The position numbers were made by a program, and so were the translations under genes. The notes below the pieces were generated by a model that saw nothing but the letters and a program-made list of their open reading frames with translations, did not search any database and had not been told where the DNA came from. A stretch of 64,000 nucleotides of DNA from NCBI GenBank assembly GCA_050946935.1, contig JBMNVR010000006.1:1-64000 (forward strand). The letters run 5' to 3'. Below, piece by piece: positions 45,208 to 51,490 of the stretch (within the stretch, counting starts at the first letter, position 1; the number at the start of each line of letters is the position of its first letter). The DNA comes from UQRS01 sp050946935. Its GTDB lineage: Bacteria; Bacillota; Clostridia; Oscillospirales; Acutalibacteraceae.

Positions 45208-45777
45208 GATTTTTCCTCCTTCATATATTCCGTTTTCAGAACACCGAAAGTTATTTGGCCACAAAAACAGGTGTTTTTACGACACACTTGCTCAAACTTC
45301 ACTATATTTTTACAAAAATCCGGAGAAGCTTTAAGCACAATAACTATCTTCCTATTATGTATAGCACATTTTGAAAAATAATTATATAAAAATTGTGCTC
45401 TAAAATTCCAAATTTTTGTTTTAAAATGTTTCAATTGAATCCACACTGAAAGATTCTCGCCTTTTTATTCACTTGAAGGATTCAAGCGTGGTAAAATTTT
45501 GTTAAATAGTATTTTTTTGTTATAGTCTGCTCGAATTTTTCCTTTACAACCATCCATTTGATAACAAAAGAACATCTTTTCTGAAAGAATACTCCAAAAA
45601 AGAAGAATTCGCCTTTTTTACACAGCACCATATGTTCGGGTCAGTAAATTGTCATATTTTTTCAATTTATTTGTATTATAGTTAAAACAACTTAACTTTT
45701 TATTGATTTTTATGGACTATATTGTATAATATTAAGCATAAAGTTTATGTTTAGTATGTTATAGGAGGTAAAAGACA
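45208..45777. other. 570-base AT-rich divergent intergenic region
   Basis: Separates two divergent secreted-protein genes. It contains a plus-strand promoter near its right end and an interrupted palindrome GTTAA-N6-TTAAC (45681-45696). The latter resembles the 18-base palindrome at 14953. No gene is credible in the remaining sequence. Confidence 0.4.
45703..45730 (+). promoter_or_regulatory. Promoter of the frameshifted secreted-protein gene
   Basis: TTGATT (45703-45708), a 16-base spacer and TATAAT (45725-45730), about 48 bases before the ATG. The GTTAA-N6-TTAAC dyad lies just upstream. Confidence 0.6.
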
Positions 45778-46893
45778 ATGAAAAAATATATTTTCAAAGC
45801 GTTTTTGATCATCCTTGCTCTGGCCATGGCGCTGTCATCCGTGGGGACTACGCTGGTGGTCGCTGCTATCAACGACGGGGACGAGGTGATCTATCTCTCC
45901 TCCAACGAGGGTCAGAAGTTGCTGACCGACTCCAACACCGGATTTGGCGATCTCACCTACAACCAGAATCTGAACAAGAACGGGAAGATCACCTACAACA
46001 AGCCGAATACGACAGGGGATTCCTATACGGCAACCGAATCTGACAACGGATTGGTCGCCCATGCCGAGGCCAACCTCTATTATAATATTGAGGGGCAGGG
46101 CTTTACTGCGTTTGAAAGCTGGATTGGCATTGATTCAGTCACCGGCAACGGAGACGGGGTAGCCAGCGTAATTTTTGAATTTTATCTTGACGACGCCCTA
46201 ATCTATACGGCGAGCGAGCAGACCCTTACCTCGGCGGCCGAGTATGTTTCCATCAACATCAGCGGCGGCAAGACCTTCCGGATCCATATTGACCCGAACG
46301 GTGTGAACAACTGCGACCACGCCGTACTGGTCGAGGCCGCTTTCTTAAAACAGAGTGCGGAGGGGAAGACCACCGTGACCTCGATCACACCGCAGTTTAT
46401 GAACATGGAGTATGCGCAACCATATGTGTTTCCCTCCACCGCCAGCGTCACCCTGAGCGATGGCACCACGCAGGAATGTGCCGTGTCGTGGGACACCTCT
46501 TCATTTTCAGCGACCACACCGGGAGAGCAGCTACTAAACGGCACAATCAGGCTTGGTGACAACATGCTGAATCCGAATGGGGTGCATGCCTCCCTCAGCG
46601 TGACGGTCGGGGAGAAGGATGAAAACATTCTCTATCTTTCCGATCTGACGGTCCAGGATGAATCCTATGACTGGGCATCCTCCTGGCTGGACGCTGCGGT
46701 GGAGAACAAGACCTGGCAGTTGAAGATTGAGGATGTCTATACCAACATGGTAAAGGGCGTCTCGGCCAATACCTACGCCTATCTGACCTATGAAATTCCG
46801 ACCGGTGCGACGAATTTTGAGGCGTATGTCGGCACAACAGCGGCTGCGTCCGGTAAGACCGCGTATTCCATTCGGCTTGTACGATACCTATGA
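45778..46893 (+). CDS. N-terminal part of a frameshifted secreted NPCBM/FIVAR protein
   Basis: 371 codons: signal peptide (KAFLIILALAMALSSVGTTLVVA), a beta-sandwich module (about 35-190), an Ig-like domain (195-275, SVTLSDGTTQECAVSWDTS) and the first two thirds of an NPCBM module (ILYLSDLTVQDESYDWASSW). The frame breaks near 46873: protein similarity to the 870-residue paralogue continues in the next frame from GGC TTG TAC (46874). A single extra base (c at 46873) restores YSI-GLYDTYE. AGGAGGT precedes the ATG. Either a real recent mutation or a sequencing error. Confidence 0.85.
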   Translation: MKKYIFKAFLIILALAMALSSVGTTLVVAAINDGDEVIYLSSNEGQKLLTDSNTGFGDLTYNQNLNKNGKITYNKPNTTGDSYTATESDNGLVAHAEANLYYNIEGQGFTAFESWIGIDSVTGNGDGVASVIFEFYLDDALIYTASEQTLTSAAEYVSINISGGKTFRIHIDPNGVNNCDHAVLVEAAFLKQSAEGKTTVTSITPQFMNMEYAQPYVFPSTASVTLSDGTTQECAVSWDTSSFSATTPGEQLLNGTIRLGDNMLNPNGVHASLSVTVGEKDENILYLSDLTVQDESYDWASSWLDAAVENKTWQLKIEDVYTNMVKGVSANTYAYLTYEIPTGATNFEAYVGTTAAASGKTAYSIRLVRYL

Positions 46894-48484
46894 AAACAAG
46901 GATTCGACGTATACGGACGCGACGCCGGATAACATCAAGAACGCGGTTTTCACCAAGGACACCAATGCACAGAAGATCAGCGTAGACGTTACCGGATACA
47001 ATTACATCATGATCCGCTTTGAAAAGGTAAACGACGACAACTCCAGCGCGCACGGCACGTATGCGGACGCCAAATTTCTGATGGAAGACGCACCTAAAGC
47101 GGACTATACGGCCGTGAATGCGGCGATCGAGGCGGCCGAAAAGATCGACCGTACACAGTATACGGTAGCTTCCTGTAAAGCTGTGGACGCAGCGGTTGCC
47201 GCAGTGGTTACCGGTAAGTATGCCACTGAGCAGGCTGAAGTAGATGCCATGGCCGCCGCGATTGAAAACGCAATTTCGCAGTTGGCGCCCAAATCGGCTC
47301 ATACCCTGTCCGACGTCTGGACGTTTAAAAACGAGGACAAAACCCTGTATGATTTGGAATCTGAAAAACAGATTACCATGTATGCGACAACCGGGGATCT
47401 CTGGGATTCCCCGCGGGTGTACACCAACATGCTGCTGACCGATGCGTCAGAAGGGAATTTCACTGCGACGGTGCAGCTGACCTTCTCGCCGGACACCGAT
47501 TATCAGTCGGCCGGCCTGATCGTATACGGCAGCGATGCGGAGATCTTCTCAGTACAGAGGCGGTATCACTCTGGCCACAACGGCAACTGTATCTGCGGCG
47601 TTTCGGTGACGTCGGGCAACCCGAGCGAATCGTCGGTCAGCGACACCGGCGCGGAAACGATCTATCTGAAGGTAGAGCGGACAGGGAACAGCCTCGCCGG
47701 ATACTGGAGCACGGACAATACCGAGTGGACGACCGTTTGGACCAAGGAAAACGCCTCGCTTTCGGGCACAGTTCAGGTAGGCCTGTATACTGGCAAGGGA
47801 GGAGATTCCCCAAAGGCAGCTGAAATTCCGGCCACATTCCGTGATTTTACTCTGAATGATACAGTTGTAGCGTTTGCGGCGTCTATTTACGCCGACTACA
47901 CCGCGGTGGACGCGGCCCTTGACAAGGCTGCCGCTCTGACCGAGGGAGACTACACCGAAGCCTCCTGGGCGAAGCTGCAGACCGCGGTGAACGCGGTAGT
48001 GCGCGACCTCACAGCCAGCGAGCAGGCGACGGTCGACGGCTATGCCGCCGCGATCGAGGCGGCTATCCTCGCCCTCGTACCTACATCGGTTGAGATGAGT
48101 CTGACCATCGGCGCCGGCATGGTGACCGCCGCGGCCGAGGGCAAGTACGACATCACCTGGAACGCACGGATTCTTCTCCCCGACGACAAGCTGGCTGAGG
48201 ACATCAACGCAGCCGGTGTGAAATTCAAGAACTACGGCGTCTACTACGCGACCGGCAAAGATGTGCTGGCCGACTACAAGAATGCCTCGGCCGATCAGAT
48301 CCGTAAGATCGTCTTTGCCCAGGGCGAGGATGTGGATGTCTACACCGCCTACGGCTTCCGGCTGAAGAACGTGACCGAGAACCGTGTACGCGCGGCCATG
48401 TTCTACATCGAGTACGAGCTGAACGGACAGAGCTATATCCTGCTCAGCACGGTCAACGAGGTGGTTGCCGTCATCACGGCGTAA
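46790..48484 (+). CDS. C-terminal part of the same frameshifted secreted protein
   Basis: Continuous open frame; real similarity begins at 46874 (the first about 28 codons are out-of-frame shadow). Modules: end of NPCBM; FIVAR; concanavalin-like DUF1349/GH43 C2-type module (SAGLIVYGSDAEIFSVQRRY); FIVAR; and the unnamed C-terminal domain (AGMVTAAAEGKYDITWNA, YGFRLKNV). It has no signal peptide or ribosome binding site of its own, so it is probably not made unless the frame is restored. Nearly identical to the 870-residue protein from its FIVAR on. Confidence 0.8.
   Translation: MKFRPVRRILRRMSAQQRLRPVRPRIPFGLYDTYENKDSTYTDATPDNIKNAVFTKDTNAQKISVDVTGYNYIMIRFEKVNDDNSSAHGTYADAKFLMEDAPKADYTAVNAAIEAAEKIDRTQYTVASCKAVDAAVAAVVTGKYATEQAEVDAMAAAIENAISQLAPKSAHTLSDVWTFKNEDKTLYDLESEKQITMYATTGDLWDSPRVYTNMLLTDASEGNFTATVQLTFSPDTDYQSAGLIVYGSDAEIFSVQRRYHSGHNGNCICGVSVTSGNPSESSVSDTGAETIYLKVERTGNSLAGYWSTDNTEWTTVWTKENASLSGTVQVGLYTGKGGDSPKAAEIPATFRDFTLNDTVVAFAASIYADYTAVDAALDKAAALTEGDYTEASWAKLQTAVNAVVRDLTASEQATVDGYAAAIEAAILALVPTSVEMSLTIGAGMVTAAAEGKYDITWNARILLPDDKLAEDINAAGVKFKNYGVYYATGKDVLADYKNASADQIRKIVFAQGEDVDVYTAYGFRLKNVTENRVRAAMFYIEYELNGQSYILLSTVNEVVAVITA
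47090..48481 (+). repeat. Inverted-repeat arm B (paralogous 3' segment)
   Basis: Matches 38366-39760 on the opposite strand. Blocks of near-identity at 47095-47360 and 47820-48480 flank a diverged block (about 47430-47820), a mosaic that suggests gene conversion. Confidence 0.8.
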
Positions 48485-48549
48485 AGCGCACCACGGATAC
48501 ATGAATTAAGCTGCAACCCAACTGTAAGGTTTTATACACTGCAAAACAT

Positions 48550-48590
48550 CCCCGCCCTTTCCGGAAGAATCCGAAAAGGGCGGGGATTTC
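48550..48590 (+). terminator. Hairpin after the frameshifted gene
   Basis: ATCCCCGCCCTTTCCGG pairs with CCGAAAAGGGCGGGGAT with a small loop and bulge, followed by TTC. Poor T-run but strong stem, so a likely terminator. Confidence 0.6.
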
Positions 48591-48604
48591 ATATGCAAGT
48601 CAAG

Positions 48605-48643
48605 CAAAAAGACGCCGCCGACAGAATCTTGTCGACGGCGTCT
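48605..48643 (-). terminator. Terminator of the EamA transporter gene
   Basis: On the minus strand AGACGCCGTCGACA pairs with TGTCGGCGGCGTCT around AGATTC, followed by TTTTTGC. It lies 20 bases after the stop codon. Confidence 0.85.
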
Positions 48644-48664
48644 AACCCGAAAGTGTTTATAAAA

Positions 48665-49603
48665 TCATGCCTCTCCAATTTCCTCCCCGGTCAGCCGCGC
48701 GTCTTTCGAAGCGGCGTGCGGCTTTCCCCGGCGTTTGAGAAAAGCCAGCTTGGTCTCCGACAGCAGTACGGCGCAGAAAATCAACAGAAAGCCTGCGACA
48801 ATGCGGAGGGTGAGCCTCTCTCCATACAACGCCACCGAAAAAGCAACGCCGAACACCGATTCCAGCGAAAGCAAAATCGAGGCGGTGGCGGGCGGGGTGT
48901 ATTTCTGCCCGAAATTCTGCATCAGCAAAGCCGCCGCCGTACAGAATACGGCCAGATATCCAATACCAAGAAGCAGTTGCCGGTTCCAGACAATCCCACC
49001 CCTATCCTCAAACAGCAGCGTACCGGCAAGAGCCAGCAGACCGCTGGAAGCAAACTGCACCACCGTAAGAAGAACGGGATCGCGCCCGTCACTGAACCGA
49101 CAAACAGCAATGATATGCGCGGCATAGAAAAAACCGCCGCAAAGGGTCAAAATATCTCCCCGGCCGATCGAAAAATCGCTCGTGAGGGAAACCAAGCCGA
49201 TCCCGGTGATGCACAACAAGGCGGCCGCAATGTTGTATCGATCCGGCCTCTTTTTCCCGACGATCCAGTAGAGAAACGGTACCAGCACGCAGTATACCGC
49301 CGTCAAAAAGGCGTTCTTGCCCGGCGTCGTCTCGGTAATACCCAGTGTTTGCAGAGCATAAGCGGCAAAAAGCAACAGGCCGAGGACGCCCCCCTGCCAA
49401 AGATAGCTGCGGTTCAGTCCGCGCATCCGTTTCCGGAACACGGCCGCAAGAATCAGGCTGGCCGACAAAAACCGAATCGCCAAAAGCAGACAGGTAGGCA
49501 CCGTGTCCACCACATCCTTGACGATGATAAAAGAACTGCCCCAAATCAGGGTCGCGGCCAGCAGCGCGGCACGGGCCAGTCCGTTGCGTTTCTTTTCCTT
49601 CAC
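48665..49603 (-). CDS. EamA/DMT family transporter
   Basis: A 312-residue, ten-helix drug/metabolite transporter with two EamA repeats (AALLAATLIWGSSFIIVKDV and the second repeat from IGRGDILTLCGGFFYAAHII), ending in a basic tail. Substrate unknown. GTG 49603 fits the usual family start, with AAAGG upstream; the frame is open further but those codons look non-coding. It may be co-transcribed with the broken gene upstream. Confidence 0.9.
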   Translation of the reverse strand: MKEKKRNGLARAALLAATLIWGSSFIIVKDVVDTVPTCLLLAIRFLSASLILAAVFRKRMRGLNRSYLWQGGVLGLLLFAAYALQTLGITETTPGKNAFLTAVYCVLVPFLYWIVGKKRPDRYNIAAALLCITGIGLVSLTSDFSIGRGDILTLCGGFFYAAHIIAVCRFSDGRDPVLLTVVQFASSGLLALAGTLLFEDRGGIVWNRQLLLGIGYLAVFCTAAALLMQNFGQKYTPPATASILLSLESVFGVAFSVALYGERLTLRIVAGFLLIFCAVLLSETKLAFLKRRGKPHAASKDARLTGEEIGEA

Positions 49604-49664
49604 GTTTCTCTTGCCTTTCCAAAAAAACAGGCCCAACACGATCTCTGGGCTTGCCGTAAAATTC

Positions 49665-50150
49665 TCAACTGAACCAAGCCGGCAGCACATAACTGATGAA
49701 TGAGATAATCAAGCCGGCCACAACGACACCGGCCGCAATGGTCGGCAGTGATTTTCTGATCCGAATATCCAGCGCATCAGCCACCAGCGCGCCGGTCCAG
49801 GCGCCGGTTCCGGGCAGCGGAATGGCCACCAGAATAAACAACCCCCATATTTTATATTTATTTACGGTTGCGCTGCCTTCTCCACCTTACGGTCAAGGAA
49901 CGCCATGAATCGGTCAAAGGCCCTGATTTTTCGCAGCAGAGCAAAAATTTTCTTCAAAGACAGCAAAATAAAAGGGATCGGCAGCATATTGCCCAGAAAG
50001 CAGATCAGGAACACCTTTTCCCAGGATATGTTCAGCAGCGCCGCCGCAATCAGTCCGCCGCGCAGTTCGATCAGCGGCAACATTGAAACTATAAATACCA
50101 CCAGCTCAGCCGGCAGACTGTCGCGCAGCGCACGGGTAATATTTTACCAT
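49665..50150 (-). pseudogene. Frameshifted COG2426-type small membrane export protein
   Basis: Two pieces in different frames rebuild one protein of about 160 residues of the Sm_multidrug_ex family: PAELVVFIVSMLPLIELRGGLIAAALL, then FLGNMLPIPFILLSLKKIF (50101-49862), then KYKIWGLFILVAIPLPGTGAWTGAL (to 49665). The frame changes near 49880, after DRKVEK. Another shift near 50135 would join it to ATG 50150, which overlaps the upstream stop (ATGGTAA). Two one-base changes are needed, so it is probably decayed, although assembly errors are possible. Confidence 0.7.
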
Positions 50151-51454
50151 GCCGTCGCTCTATCCCCCTCGATATTCGCCGTCCACACTGGCAAAGCCGC
50201 ATCCCCGGCGTTTGAAGCAAAATAGCTGTATCCGGACCAAAGCGCCAGCGAAAGCAGCGCGATCACAATAACAGCAATGACAAATTTAGCCGCACGGCTG
50301 ACAGGCAGCAGTTCTTCCTCCACCGGCGCCGCAGGATCGCGATCATTCGATAATTCCACCGGCTCCACCCAATCCCCCGGCTTGGGCGTATCCACAAAAT
50401 TCGGGACACGCATTTTCTCCATCTTGACCGGCGGGAGGCCTTTCTCCGCATCCGCGCAGTCTGCCGGATCATCCTGCCGAAAATCAACTACAGGCGCTGT
50501 CTCCTGTTCTATACAAGATGAGGCAGCGGGGCGAATATCCTTCAGCTCGACATGTGCCTGAGGCAGCGGTTCAGGTGCGGCGGACGGAAAAGAGAGCTTT
50601 TCGGGCAGCCGTTCTGCCTTCCCCGCGTGGTCGGAGGATAAGCGCAGCCGGGGCAACTCCGCCAGAATTTTGCGTTCGGCGGCCGAAGGCTCTTCCACCT
50701 GCGGAATGTGCGGCAAATCTCTGCCGGCCGCCGGATCCGTACCCGGCCGCCGGGGCGTCAGAACGACCCGCTCGCTTTTAATCGGTTGGAAAGGTGCAGA
50801 AGGAATTTCTCTTTTCTCCCTCTTTATCGGAGCGGCCGCCGCTGACTGCGTTTCCACGGGCAGCGGCTTGTCCGGCGTATTCTGCGAGAGGGACCCGGTC
50901 TCTTCCCCGTCGGATAATTCACCGGCCTCCTCCGTCGGAACCGGACGGACGTCACCGCTGCCGGGCGCCGCCCCCGCCGGCTGCACGGCCGGCGGATCGG
51001 CCCACATATACCGGGCCTGAATATGCGGCAAAATTTTCTCCCGCGCCAGACGAACACGGCCAGACCGCTCTTCATCCAGGAAAAAGATCATCTGCGGTCC
51101 GCTGCAAAGCATCGCGCCACGCAAACAGCCGTCCAATGCAAACGGAACCGCCCCAGCCGGAAAAACCAGTGTTTCTTCCGGTGCTGCGCCGGCCAATCCG
51201 ACCCGCTGGCAGGAAAACCCGATCGCCGCCGCGACCGTCGCCGGCAGATATATGTTCCCGTAAAACCCGCCGACAATCAGGATGACCTCGCTCCGGCCGA
51301 CGGCGCGGCTGAGGGCGTGCACCGCCTCCGTTTTGGTGGAGGCGGTTTGGGTCAGTAAGCGCAGGTCGTAACCGCCGCCATACAGCTCGGATTCAAAGCC
51401 CCAATCGGCCGGTGTGCAAAAATAAATAATGTCTATGCGTACATCCTTGTTCAA
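50144..51454 (-). CDS. Membrane protein with degenerate CinA/MoCF-like N-terminus
   Basis: A 436-residue protein. The first 150 residues look like a diverged molybdopterin-binding-type domain: ALSRAVGRSEVILIVGGFYG, then ATVAAAIGF, parallels ALGRSDLVLLTGGLGPTG, then ETVADLLGL, in the CinA domain encoded next door. A long Pro/Ala/Glu-rich, probably disordered region (about 155-390) follows, then one membrane helix near 395-415 (FVIAVIVIALLSLALWSGYSYF) and a short tail. No signal peptide, so probably N-in. It overlaps the downstream broken gene and lies 36 bases after the CinA-sortase gene. Function unknown. Confidence 0.7.
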   Translation of the reverse strand: MNKDVRIDIIYFCTPADWGFESELYGGGYDLRLLTQTASTKTEAVHALSRAVGRSEVILIVGGFYGNIYLPATVAAAIGFSCQRVGLAGAAPEETLVFPAGAVPFALDGCLRGAMLCSGPQMIFFLDEERSGRVRLAREKILPHIQARYMWADPPAVQPAGAAPGSGDVRPVPTEEAGELSDGEETGSLSQNTPDKPLPVETQSAAAAPIKREKREIPSAPFQPIKSERVVLTPRRPGTDPAAGRDLPHIPQVEEPSAAERKILAELPRLRLSSDHAGKAERLPEKLSFPSAAPEPLPQAHVELKDIRPAASSCIEQETAPVVDFRQDDPADCADAEKGLPPVKMEKMRVPNFVDTPKPGDWVEPVELSNDRDPAAPVEEELLPVSRAAKFVIAVIVIALLSLALWSGYSYFASNAGDAALPVWTANIEGDRATAW

Positions 51455-51490
51455 AGCTGCAATCCTCTTTCTCTGAAAGCATAAAGGCCC

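Noticed and set aside
38363..48484. Composite transposon formed by the inverted arms
   Set aside because: The arms are parts of secreted-protein genes; no transposase, terminal inverted repeats or target duplications are seen.
50144..51454. Functional CinA/MoCF enzyme
   Set aside because: The GPTGDD-type signature and the PncC motif are missing, so only fold-level similarity is proposed.
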